DNA of 64,000 nucleotides from positions 1,364,001 to 1,428,000 of the forward strand of contig MBPM02000006.1 of the NCBI GenBank assembly GCA_001695595.3. Direction: 5' to 3'. The stretch is from Plasmopara viticola. Lineage: Eukaryota; Oomycota; Peronosporomycetes; Peronosporales; Peronosporaceae. Positions 1 through 9,663 of this stretch are shown here, piece by piece. Under the pieces are notes generated by a model. The model did not search any database and had not been told where the DNA came from. It saw only the letters and a program-made list of their open reading frames with translations. The first letter of the stretch is position 1. Every line of letters starts with the position of its first letter. Both the position numbers and the translations under genes were made by a program.

Positions 1-55
1 TGAGAGCCCTGTACGAGACAGGCCTGAGCTAACGGAGTATCATCAACCTTCCCAA

Positions 56-889
56 GTGCAACAAGAAGATCGTTTGGTGTTTCGGCCTAAAGTGGAGCGA
101 ACACGAATAAGACGTCAGCCAGTGCTAATGCTAAGAAACGGCTCCGATGGTGGAGAGTCAACAGAAGGCAGTGAGGGCCAACCGACTCCAAAGCGTGCTA
201 GGATTGACGAAGATGGACTAATTGCGGAAGCCTTTCTTGCTTACGCCATGAATAATGACTAGGATACGGACTCACCGACTACATATACTCAAGCAATGGC
301 AAGCGACGATGCAATGAAATGGCGTGAAGCAATGGATGCTGAGCTTCGCTCTCACGAACAGAATAAAATGTGGACATTGCAACCAAGAGGGAAGATTGAA
401 CGCACAATTGGATCACGATGGGTATTTGCCAAGAAGTGTGATCAGAATGGCGCTATCGTGCGATACGAGGCACGACTGGTCGCGAAAGGTTTCAAGCAGA
501 AGTATGGCGTTAACTTTTTCGAGACATATTCCCCGGTAGCCAACATGAATTTGGTCCTAATAATTTTCGCGGTATGTGCTGAATGTTGCTATCAAATGGA
601 ACAGCTGGACGTCGACACGGCTTTTCTTAATAGAGACGTTTTAATGGAAAATCCGCATGGTGTCGACAATGCTCAAGGATACATATGTCAACAAAACAAG
701 GCTATTTACGGACTGAAGCAAGCAGTGAGTGCCTGGAACAAGACAATACATCGTGTCTTCGTCAGGAATGGCTTTAAGAGTTGCGAAGCAGATCAATGTG
801 TTTATGTCAAGAGCACTAAAAAAGGTTTTGCTTACGTTGGACTATATGTGGATGACATTTTTATCGCAGCAAGAACCAGCAAAAAATGA
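56..889 (+). pseudogene. copia pol: linker and reverse transcriptase N-terminal part (broken)
   Basis: A charged linker (56-262) ends in a stop and is followed in another frame by the RT domain (296-889). RT landmarks visible in order are SRWVFAKK, RLVAKGFKQKYG, FFETYSPVANM, LDVDTAFLN, AIYGLKQA, QCVYVK and the catalytic YVDD box at 845-856, which is intact here. In a working element this enzyme copies element RNA into cDNA inside cytoplasmic virus-like particles. The frame closes at 889 just after the YVDD box and continues one frame over, so this is a dead copy. Confidence 0.85.
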
Positions 890-1830
890 AATTTAGTAAA
901 GGGAGTGCTCAAGAATGCTTTCAAGATGAGCTTAGTCAGGCGGAATTTATTTTGGGTATGGAAATTGATCACGACAGGTCAGCTGGAATATTAATGATCA
1001 AACAGACTCGCTACATCAATTACGTGGTCAAGCGGTTCGGTCAACAAGATGTCAAGAGTGTTGAACACCCATGTGTATCAGGATTAAAGCTGTCATCAAA
1101 GCAGTCACCCACAACGGAAGGGGGGCAATCGACAATGCAACCAAAGCCTTATCGCTCTTTGATTGGATGCTTGCTGTACATAACGACATGCACTCGGCCT
1201 GATATTGCTTGCGTGGTGACACAACTATCACGTTTTCTGGAGAATCCAGGACTACAACATTGGAGCGCAGCAATTCGAGTAGTACGGAAACTGAAGACCA
1301 CGCGTCAAATCGGTATCGTCTACCGAGGAAGTGGAAGCGTTGCGGTCAAAGCATACTCAGATGCAGATTCGGGTAGCAACACGGATGACAGACGATCGGT
1401 CTCGGAAATCATGGTCATGATTGCAAGCGCACCATTGGCATTTAAGTCGAAGATCCAGCGGACGGTTGCGCTGAGCTAAGCGGGAGCTGAGTATTTAGCT
1501 CTCAGTTTGTGCACACAAGAAGTTCTTTGGACGCGGGCAATGCTAAAGGACATGGGTCACGAGCAAGTTGAAGGCACACAGGTTTGGGAAGACAATCAAG
1601 GTGCTAAGGCGCTGGCCAATGACGCCGGATACCATGCTAGGGCGAAGCATGTGGACATCAAGCACCACTTTATTCGTGAGAACGTGCAATAAGGACTGTT
1701 GCAGATCGAATATATCGACATGAAGAGTCAGCTTGCAGATATGCTGACGAAGGCAGTTGAAAACGAGATGCTGGAGTATTTGCACAAAGTATCCGGAATC
1801 AAGACCGTCAGCGGCAAAGGACACACAGCA
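886..1830 (+). pseudogene. copia pol: RT C-terminal part and RNase H (broken)
   Basis: This continues from the RT fragment after a frameshift. Visible motifs are FILGMEIDHDRS, QTRYINYVVKRF, YRSLIGCLLYIT, TRPDIA and TQLSRFLENP (RT connection), then RNase H motifs: a YSDAD-like box, a SAEAEY-type region interrupted by a stop near 1479, EDNQGAKAL, and KHVDIKHHFIRENVQ with another stop at about 1692. The RNase H domain removes the RNA template during reverse transcription. At least two stops plus the upstream frameshift make it non-functional. The copy at 42250-43150 is its close relative. Confidence 0.82.
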
Positions 1831-1836
1831 TTAACG

Positions 1837-1847
1837 GTGAGTGGGAG
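1837..1847 (+). promoter_or_regulatory. Polypurine tract of copia-B
   Basis: A purine-rich run (gtgagtgggag) directly abuts the 3' LTR. The same run precedes the 3' LTRs at 43161 and, on the minus strand, at 17741. It is the expected plus-strand primer site. Confidence 0.7.
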
Positions 1848-1993
1848 TGTTACAATTACACTGCTGAATGCATGTTGAACAGGTGTATGGCTTTACAATA
1901 TTTACAAGTACGTTACAATAAGTAATTCCATTTGGTAGCCGTTCATTGGTCAAGATAAATATATTCACTTCGGTTTTTACTTTCTTCCCAACA
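1848..1993 (+). repeat. 3' LTR of copia-B (146 bp)
   Basis: It begins TGTTA, ends CAACA, and aligns along its length with the LTRs at 38959-39104 and 43161-43307. Its start follows the polypurine tract directly. Confidence 0.85.
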
Positions 1994-2480
1994 GCATCAT
2001 TACCACATAAGTGACATCCACATAAACCTTCAATCTGCTACTTTCTCAAAAGCGGTACTTTCGGACCCAACCCAAGCTAGCAATGCATAGTGGCAGAGCC
2101 GCACTGCTTAAAATGCTTGCGGGATTGAATATACGTGCACGGTAACCCTTGACACAATAGGTCACCTCAAAAGGTGAATTCTCTGTTGGGAATGCGTCAT
2201 AAGCTCATTATATTCTAATTTGTGCTTAACCCGTCGTCCAATCTCGAGAACTTTGTGTGCGAGAGAAGGTGTTTGTAGTATTTACCTGATTGTGTTTTAA
2301 TTTCATAAGAGGAGTGCCTACCGTACTATCCAGTTGATTCTGTCTCCAGCAGAGTGCAAACATAAACATTTTTGCTGGTTTTGGCAATGCAATAAGTAAT
2401 GTGCCTATCTATCGAATGACTATCTCAGATCCAATCCCTGATCGTGCATGAGAAAGCACTCCGCTTTGATACAGCAAAGT
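1994..2480. other. No gene seen; becomes GH6 upstream region at its right end
   Basis: No coding signal is recognised. From about 2400 the sequence (GTGCCTATCTATCGA, then a GATCGTGCATGAG block) resembles the upstream regions of the other GH6 copies near 8240-8285 and 10860, so the right end is ancestral GH6 promoter sequence. Confidence 0.5.
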
Positions 2481-2560
2481 TTTTCGGCGAGGTTTCTTCA
2501 TACTCCAATTCGCATCCAAGTGCGCAATACAAGCTTCTACTCCATCGACTCCTGTTAACC

Positions 2561-2740
2561 ATGACCAAAACGTTGCATTCGGCCATTTCAATGGCGTCGC
2601 TCGCCTTAGCTATGTTTTCCCATAACGTTGGTGCGGACAAATTATGTTCCATTCCGACTTTTTCATATGGCCCAGCCAAGACCGAGTACCCACACCTTGC
2701 CTATGGAATCGATGCCTTGTCGGATGAGAAGTACCACCGT
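2561..2740 (+). pseudogene. GH6 pseudogene 1 (5' fragment only)
   Basis: The start codon and signal-peptide region (MTKTLHSAISMASLALAM, then ADKLCSIP) match the first 50 or so residues of GH6-b almost residue for residue, through TEYPHLAYGIDAL. Resemblance fades after about 2720 and the frame ends at 2800, so the catalytic motifs (NKDC, IEPD, YLDLGYW) are all absent. The upstream 80 bp also resemble the other GH6 promoters, including a TTCATACTCCAATTC stretch like the Inr/FPR of GH6-b. It is a truncated duplicate lying just downstream of a copia LTR. The 118-residue frame beginning at 2444 is not a separate gene. Confidence 0.8.
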
Positions 2741-3690
2741 GTATGGATTATGATGCAAGTGCCGCTGTCTTCGCTCTGTCGGGAAAATATGGTAGCGTAA
2801 AAAATGGGTGAAGAACTTTCGTTGCCTGTGATAAACCCAAGCGCTCCTCTATGAACTAAGACAACTTCCAATCAAGAGGCACTGTATGGTCCTTCGAGTG
2901 GTGAACTGTTAGGAAGTACCACTTTTAAATTTGATGTTAATACACTAAAAGGCACAGCAAGTGCGAGTGACCTCGAAACACCGAAGTACTATAGTCCTTT
3001 ATGGTATAGAGATATGCAACATGAGGGTGCTTAATGGCAGTACGATCTCGAACTTCGCCGCGAGGAGGGTTGACAAAGGGCGCCATAAAAGTACTTCCGT
3101 CGCTGCTGCCACACCAGCGACCATCACCCTATACCTCCAGTTACTTTGCTTTACGATATGAAAAAAATGACTTGCCGAGAATTCTTTGAGTGCATCAACT
3201 CTTTTTTAATTAACTTAGCGGACCACGCTCCGCTGGAACAATAGGCCACGGTTGAGGCCGATTCAGGGCCTTATGCTCTCGGCCGTGGTATCTTCTGAAC
3301 GCCTTGCTGCATTGGTAAGCTACCGCAGCGTTTGTCGCGTTGTCGCCAATACTCGCCCTGGTATAAGTACGGCTCAAATGCAGTACATCACGTTACTTCG
3401 AATTACAAGCAAAGCAAAGAAGATTCAAGAATTCACTTCAATAGAATACGTAATTCAGCAAGCTTAGTGAACCATCGATCTACTATGCAATTTGTAGTCT
3501 TCTAAGTCAGGATCATCCCAAAACAATGGTGATCTGTACTCATCGATAAGATCGATCGAGAAGATACACACGCCATACTTGTTGTGATTGCGTAATGGCA
3601 AGTAGCGCTTGCTCGCGAAAGAGTGCTCAGCTGGCTCTAGCTTCCGTCAAGTAAATGCAAATAGATGCACTTGCTTTCCAACTTATGTAA
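2741..3690. other. No recognisable gene
   Basis: Short frames of 60-70 codons exist near 2961-3161 and 3252-3467, but none shows family motifs. The content is probably decayed repeat sequence. Confidence 0.4.
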
Positions 3691-4560
3691 GAAGTCTCAC
3701 TCGATTGCGAATGTCGAGGCATCCTTTCGTATGTTTATAAAAAGTCCGGAAGACATAAAATCGGTGAAAGCGTTAAGCAAAGCTTGAGCCCAGTGAAACA
3801 GCATGATTGATCGTCGGAGAGCTCGATCGCATTTCGAGGAGGTTGCATCATTATTTTGTCGTGGAGTGGTCTTGCAAATTGTGCAAAGGTCTTGCAGATC
3901 TAATAAAATGACTTGAGGGCCTAAGAAGGACTCTATTCGCAGCTTCGGTTTGGGTACAGGCCTTTCTGCAATTATCTTAATCATGTCGGTATCCACTGTG
4001 ACACCTCTTCGTCCGACAAAGGCTCCTAATTATGGCATCTCTTCTTCGCAGAAATGGAACGTTAACAACTTCATGCAAAGGAATTGTTCTTCACACAATT
4101 CGAAGTAAAGGATATAAAGCCGTAACGTGGTATGCAACAGCTTTACTTTCTGCGAGACGTAAATGTCATCAAAGTAGATGTTCATCCCACCACCTAAATT
4201 TCGAAAGGCTTTCTGTAAAAACCGTTTAAACGTGCCTGAGCTTCGGCCAAGTCGTATGGGAGTGACAAGATACTCAAATAAACTACATGAGGTCGAAAAA
4301 GTGGTGAATGCGATATCCGACTTTCACATTTATTCCTGAAAGCGACACTATTTAGGTCCACGCACGAGAGTCGAAGACTTTCGGACATGGCGTCAAGAGT
4401 GTCTTTCATATGCGGCAATGTTATCGTCGATGGAATCGTCGCAAGATTTAGCTGGCGATGTTCGAGCACAGTATGCCAACTAATATACTTTTTGACACCA
4501 AAGGTTGAGGCCAAAAAGGCAGGCGTACTTGGTCGAATAATGCATGCTCGATTCATCTCT
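3690..4560 (-). pseudogene. Ty3/gypsy pol fragment (RT and start of RNase H)
   Basis: Read on the minus strand from 4556, the protein shows the start of a gypsy RT: a CIIRPSTPAFLAS-like stretch, then SWHTVLEHRQLNLAT (typically WR.V.DYR.LN..T) and DTLDAMS. Further on (3996-3697) it has IAERPVPKPK and RSFLG-like residues, which match the IAKYPVPKTKKE region of the gypsy element at 63050. Stops and frameshifts separate the two parts, and the FDD/YVDD box is not seen. This is an isolated dead fragment inside the outer left palindrome arm, where GH6 flank sequence would otherwise be expected. Confidence 0.7.
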
Positions 4561-4569
4561 TTTGGTCAA

Positions 4570-5640
4570 CTATTGGATTAAATTGTCTTGCACTGTTCAA
4601 ATCGTTAACTTATATAAGCATCTTGTGCATTCTAAGTAAAAACATGTTTAGTTCACTACTAAACTGTGCACGAGACATGTGGGATCTACACGATGTATGT
4701 TGCAATGTCAAAATGCTAATCACTCGGATCGGCAACAGAGGTGGCAAATGGCGTAGATATAAGAGATGTGGGGTGCTTAGGAACTTGCACAAGATATGCT
4801 AAAGAGCGCAAGGGTTCGTGATGTCATAGATATACCGTACATTGGACAGCCCAGAAAAAATCGGTGATTGTACATGCCAAACACATCTTGCTTGATTTCA
4901 GTCCGTCATACGGAGAAAAACGTGGATCGAGGGCAAGCTGTAGAATAGCCATTGTGACTTTTTTAGCCTGTAATCACTTTTGTAAAGTGAAGTCCTCTGC
5001 AAAAAAATTTTAAAATAGTGGCGGACGAAAGACTCGGTTCACACACCGCTATGATAGATGCACGGGGTAATTTTCGTGATCATACATATGTTTAGACGTT
5101 GAGGCTTAGACAATTTAATGTTTTAAGTCGGTTTTGCTGGGCCATAATATAATGCCGAGCTTTTGTTTTAAGCGCTAGCTATTTCTAAAAAATAACCACT
5201 TTGCATACATATTGATATATTTTGAAGAATACCGAAACGAATATTCTAAATCGCAAGAAACCAGATATACTAGACGAAACTAATGAAATTGATAAAATCG
5301 AACAAAGTTCAAAGAACATGAGGTGACGAAAAATATCGACTACAAGGCACCCCTAGAAAACATGTAAAAATTAAGCATCCAATAGTTATTTGTAACACGA
5401 TGCAGTTAGTGAAAGCAATGTCTCCTTGTGGTATTCGGTATCGCACACACGCAGCGTTCCATTGGTGCTATCTTATATTCCTACAAGTGATATGTATAAG
5501 AACTAGCATGAATTCCAAAGGTTCTGCTTTATTTTCAACATCCTTGGTCAAACAAGAACACATGCCTCGTTAAGCTAAAGTTCACAAATGCTCGGTTGCC
5601 GCGGAGACCTCAAAATCGGTGCCGAATCGGACTTACTTTG
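4570..5640. other. Outer left palindrome arm, no gene
   Basis: It is diverged flanking sequence of the GH6 unit in minus orientation and corresponds to 9720-10560 on the right. It contains a copy of the GH6 distal upstream region (about 4650-4860, minus), but the GH6 gene that should follow it on the minus strand is missing. The gypsy fragment lies there instead. Confidence 0.6.
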
Positions 5641-5675
5641 ATCTCCTCCACCGCGATGAAGCCTGGTTTGTGCCA

Positions 5676-6958
5676 TTAATTCTGGATTGGAGTCTGAGTA
5701 AAGGGGGTCGTTGACTGAGTGATGGGGGTCTCAGACTGGGTAACAGGAGTCTCGGTACCGGGTGTCTCAGACTGAGTGACGGGGGTCTCGGTAACGGGGG
5801 TTTCAGTCTGAGTGGTAGGGGTCTCAGACAAAGTGATAGGGGTCCCAGGCTGGATCATTGGGATCAATGACTGAACTTTAGTCGGAATAGTGGTATTTTC
5901 CGCTACGATCGGTTCCATACCAAGCTCTTGAACCAAGTAACCTTGGTTCCACAGCTTTTCAAATGCCATCTCGTAGAAAACGCCGACCTCCGGAGCTCCG
6001 TCGCAAGTATCGTCGCTCTCTCCGGGGGCTTTAATCCACATTAAATAATCCACATTCGGAAAGTTGGTTTCCGACGTAGGTGGAGCACCAATACCTGTCG
6101 TAAGAATGTTGCAATGATCCACATTTTGGGGCGCACTATGTAGAAAATAATAGAACAGAAAAGTTAGGGATACGAACTAAATATCCGTCACATCAACAAG
6201 CAAAACACGTACACATAGTTTCTGCTCGTATCGATAATACAATTTAATTCAGTCGATCCGGTGGCATTTTGGAATTTAGCGCAGAACTCGACCATCTCGG
6301 TGGTGCTACGGTAGTTGCGTGTATTGAGGACGATGCCACGTAAGTGTTTCGACGCACTGAGCTCCTCAACGACAGGAATAATCTTCAAGAAGAGATGTTC
6401 ATACATGAGCGTCCAGTAGCCAAGATCCAAGTACAGCTCCGCCTTCGCGTTCTTTGAAAGGGCTTCAATAGCAATTTTGAGATTCGCGAGGTAACCTAAT
6501 TTTTCACCGCAACCAGTATCATCCACCTGGAGTGCAGCAGCATCAGGCTCGATGATATATAGCACCTTTCGGTCACCAACGCCGGTAGTCAGATCGTTGA
6601 GGAATTCCTCGTAAGCGGCCGTGCTATCGACCGAACCAGCAGTTGAGACTCCACTTTGACAGTCCTTGTTCGGGAGACCGTAAACGACAATGGTCATAAG
6701 CGAGTCCTCGGAACACTCAGAAGTGATGTTTTGAAGCATCGTGGCTCGATCAGCGGGCGACAGACGATCAGTGTACCATGCAGCAATGGGGTACTCCTCC
6801 AAGGCATCGATTGCATAAGAAAGGTGTGGGTACTCGGTCTTGGCGAGACCATATGAAACAGGCGGAATGGAACATAACTTGTCCGCATCAACGCTGAGAG
6901 TAGACATGCTCAAAGCGAGCGATGCCATTGAGATGGCCGAATGCAATGTCTTGGTCAT
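5676..6958 (-). CDS. GH6-a: secreted glycoside hydrolase family 6 (cellobiohydrolase-like)
   Basis: Predicted inverting beta-1,4-glucan hydrolase. Exon 1 is 6958-6213, the intron 6212-6136 (GTACGT...ATAG, 77 bp), exon 2 6135-5676; the joined product is 401 residues. Residues 1-25 form a signal peptide ending SVDA. GH6 motifs follow: VVYGLPNKDC (acid-assisting Asp99, Cys100), YIIEPDA (Glu137, acid Asp139), YLDLGYW (Asp178), NTRNY, IIDTSRNY, and WIKAPGESDD with Asp290 at the predicted base position. Cys100/Cys150 and Cys257/Cys293 fit the two conserved GH6 disulfides. Residues about 330-401 form a Thr/Pro tail of TQSETP-type repeats with no carbohydrate-binding module seen. The upstream in-frame TTG was rejected as start because ATG 6958 opens the signal peptide. 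The gene is divergent from GH6-b, from which it differs at three residues. Confidence 0.9.
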
Positions 6959-6995
6959 GGCACGAAGTGGAAGTTTGTGTTGCGCGCTAGGATGC

Positions 6996-7012
6996 AAATT
7001 TGAGAATGAAGC
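6996..7012 (-). promoter_or_regulatory. Oomycete-type Inr/FPR core promoter of GH6-a
   Basis: The minus strand reads GCTTCATTCTCAAATTT, close to the oomycete initiator plus flanking promoter region (TCATTYYNCAAWTTT type). It lies about 38-54 bp upstream of the ATG at 6958. Transcription start is inferred, not shown. Confidence 0.6.
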
Positions 7013-7521
7013 AACGTCGAATGAATTAAACTTGCTTCATCTTAAGCGAAGTGCTACCTCATGCACGATCGGGGGGTGCATTTGAGATTCGCAGTCGATC
7101 AATAAGCACAATACCAAGTGCAATGCCAATCATTCCCACAAAATTGTTGACATCTGACATCACTGCTGCACTAATCTCTGGTCGACCCGAGAGATTGTGG
7201 CAAAGGCTAGCGTGCACGTAGAACCTAAGGCCTATAAAGTTCATGCATCTTCCGATCGCTGCGGATTAGCCAAACTTTGCACATCTTCGAAGGCATCATA
7301 TTTGAAGGGGTAATATTATTGGGATAGGACGATAGGACACGTGTACACATCTGATACTTTGGCGCTGATGCAAAAGATGTCCAATTATCATCAATGTCGT
7401 GCATCCTGGTATGTTGACCCGTAAACAAAGCGTGCATGGAGACCTTTAAGATTTGTATAATCTGTGCCATGTTGAACATTGATATGCTGCTTTGTGAGAA
7501 AAGACGCACTATCCTTACAAT

Positions 7522-7872
7522 GCTTTCTAAATGCCTTTACAAAGTAAAATTGTCTTAATAATAATAGAGTATTGTGTGACCCCTGGCAAAATTAATGAAG
7601 AAGGAAGGGAATGATTCAAAGGTCAAATAAAGAAGGACGTAGATACACTCGATGTTGAGTGCGTAGGAACTCGCACGTGACATATTAAAGAGCGCGAGTG
7701 TCTGTGACGTCAGAGGCATACCGTATAGGACTGGACACACCAAGTATAACGGTTATTGTGATATGACCAGGCTAACATAAATGATAAGTAGGTGTCGGTT
7801 ATAGAGGGCCGTTGTATAGCGTCGAGCTTTGATTATTAGCGCCAACCTCCTGCTAAAAAAATGGTGATTTGC
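7522..7872. other. Central spacer between divergent GH6-a and GH6-b
   Basis: This is the roughly 350-bp unique centre of the palindrome. The block at 7650-7745 (minus), containing GACGTCA and ACTCGCGCTCTTT, resembles the distal upstream block at 10290-10370, so the spacer seems to keep the distal promoter of GH6-a only, while GH6-b lacks its own copy. No gene is seen. Both genes may share this control region. Confidence 0.55.
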
Positions 7873-8326
7873 ATCGTAAGGATAGTGCGTCTTTTCCCAC
7901 AAATCAGCATATCAATGTTCAACATGGCACAGATTATACAAATCTCAAAGGCCTCCGTGCACGCTTTATTTATGGGTATATACCAGGATGCACGACGCTG
8001 ATGATTATGGGACATCTTTTGCATCAGCGCCCTTCAAATATGATGCCTTCGAAGATGTGCAAAGTTTGGCTAATCCGCAGCGATCGGAAGATGCATGAAC
8101 TTTATAGGCCTTAGGTTCTACGTGCACGCTAGCCTTTGCCACAATCTCTCGGGTCGACCAGAGATTAGTGCAGCAGTGATGTCAGATGTCAACAATTTTG
8201 TGGGAATGATTGGCATTGCACTTGGTATTGTGCTTATTGATCGACTGCGAATCTCAAATGCACCCCCCGATCGTGCATGAGGTAGCACTTCGCTTAAGAT
8301 GAAGCAAGTTTAATTCATTCGACGTT

Positions 8327-8343
8327 GCTTCATTCTCAAATTT
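8327..8343 (+). promoter_or_regulatory. Oomycete-type Inr/FPR core promoter of GH6-b
   Basis: GCTTCATTCTCAAATTT lies 38-54 bp before the ATG at 8381 and fits the oomycete Inr plus CAAWTTT flanking element. It is the mirror image of the GH6-a site. Confidence 0.6.
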
Positions 8344-8380
8344 GCATCCTAGCGCGCAACACAAACTTCCACTTCGTGCC

Positions 8381-9663
8381 ATGACCAAGACATTGCATTC
8401 GGCCATCTCAATGGCATCGCTCGCTTTGAGCATGTCTACTCTCAGCGTTGATGCGGACAAGTTATGTTCCATTCCGCCTGTTTCATATGGTCTCGCCAAG
8501 ACCGAGTACCCACACCTTTCTTATGCAATCGATGCCTTGGAGGAGTACCCCATTGCTGCATGGTACACTGATCGTCTGTCGCCCGCTGATCGAGCCACGA
8601 TGCTTCAAAACATCACTTCTGAGTGTTCCGAGGACTCGCTTATGACCATTGTCGTTTACGGTCTCCCGAACAAGGACTGTCAAAGTGGAGTCTCAACTGC
8701 TGGTTCGGTCGATAGCACGGCCGCTTACGAGGAATTCCTCAACGATCTGACTACCGGCGTTGGTGACCGAAAGGTGCTATATATCATCGAGCCTGATGCT
8801 GCTGCACTCCAGGTGGATGATACTGGTTGCGGTGAAAAATTAGGTTACCTCGCGAATCTCAAAATTGCTATTGAAGCCCTTTCAAAGAACGCGAAGGCGG
8901 AGCTGTACTTGGATCTTGGCTACTGGACGCTCATGTATGAACATCTCTTCTTGAAGATTATTCCTGTCGTTGAGGAGCTCAGTGCGTCGAAACACTTACG
9001 TGGCATCGTCCTCAATACACGCAACTACCGTAGCACCACCGAGATGGTCGAGTTCTGCGCTAAATTCCAAAATGCCACCGGATCGACTGAATTAAATTGT
9101 ATTATCGATACGAGCAGAAACTATGTGTACGTGTTTTGCTTGTTGATGTGACGGATATTTAGTTCGTATCCCTTACTTTTCTGTTCTAATATTTTCTACA
9201 TAGTGCGCCCCAAAATGTGGATCATTGCAACATTCTTACGACAGGTATTGGTGCTCCACCTACGTCGGAAACCAACTTTCCGAATGTGGATTATTTAATG
9301 TGGATTAAAGCCCCCGGAGAGAGCGACGATACTTGCGACGGAGCTCCGGAGGTCGGCGTTTTCTACGAGATGGCATTTGAAAAGCTGTGGAACCAAGGTT
9401 ACTTGGTTCAAGAGCTTGGTATGGAACCGATCGTAGCGGAAAATACCACTATTCCGACTAAAGTTCAGTCATTGATCCCAATGATACAGCCTGAGACCCC
9501 TATCACTTTGTCTGAGACCCCTACCACTCAGACTGAGACCCCCGTTACCGAGACCCCTGTCACTCAGTCTGAGACACCCGGTACCGAAACTCCTATTACC
9601 CAGTCTGAGACCCCCATCACTCAGTCAACGACCCCCTTTACTCAGTCTCCGATCCAGAATTAA
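8381..9663 (+). CDS. GH6-b: secreted glycoside hydrolase family 6 (cellobiohydrolase-like)
   Basis: Exon 1 is 8381-9126, the intron 9127-9203 (GTACGT...CTACATAG, 77 bp), exon 2 9204-9663; the joined protein is 401 residues. The splice joins TATGT to TGCGCC and restores N-Y-V-A-P-Q-N-V-D-H-C. The signal peptide is residues 1-25. Predicted key residues by analogy with fungal Cel6A are Asp99 (NKDC), Glu137 and Asp139 (IEPD), Asp178 (YLDLGYW) and Asp290 (GESD). The usual VVYDLP is VVYGLP, a change at a non-catalytic position. The C-terminal 70 residues are Thr/Ser/Pro repeats, likely O-glycosylated, and no binding module follows them. The protein should act outside the cell on cellulose. The frame is clean over both exons, so this is probably a functional gene. 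Whether it is a cellobiohydrolase or an endoglucanase cannot be read from sequence alone. Confidence 0.92.

Larger units (their letters stand above)
1..1993 (+). mobile_element. Ty1/copia retrotransposon (copia-B family), 5' end cut by window edge
   Basis: This is the 3' portion of a copia element: the linker after integrase, reverse transcriptase, RNase H and a 3' LTR ending in CAACA. It is collinear with the complete decayed copy at 38959-43307. The reading frame is broken near 889 and by stops near 1479 and 1692, so it cannot make a full polyprotein. The copia order of integrase before RT is confirmed only in the other copies, because the upstream half lies outside the window. Confidence 0.9.
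4600..7521. repeat. Left arm of a large inverted repeat carrying GH6-a
   Basis: The reverse complement of this arm matches 7873-10560. The core, about 5640-7290, is nearly identical: predicted peptides from both strands of the two cores are the same apart from three residues in the C-terminal tail. Core positions pair so that coordinates sum to 15339. Outward of about 5610 the match drops to roughly 88 percent by eye and then lower, yet stays collinear to at least 4640 (for example the TGGGCTGTCCAATGT block at 10290 pairs with about 4850). One indel of about 50 bp sits at 7300-7355. Confidence 0.85.

Noticed and set aside
6840..7244. Small genes mirrored at 8095-8499
   Set aside because: These frames are duplicated only because they lie in the palindrome core. 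They overlap the GH6 signal-peptide exon and promoter and have no start context or motif of their own.
8342..8380. N-terminal extension of GH6-b beginning at the in-frame TTG
   Set aside because: TTG starts are not expected in an oomycete nuclear gene, and the ATG at 8381 places the signal peptide at the N-terminus. The same holds for GH6-a and GH6-c.
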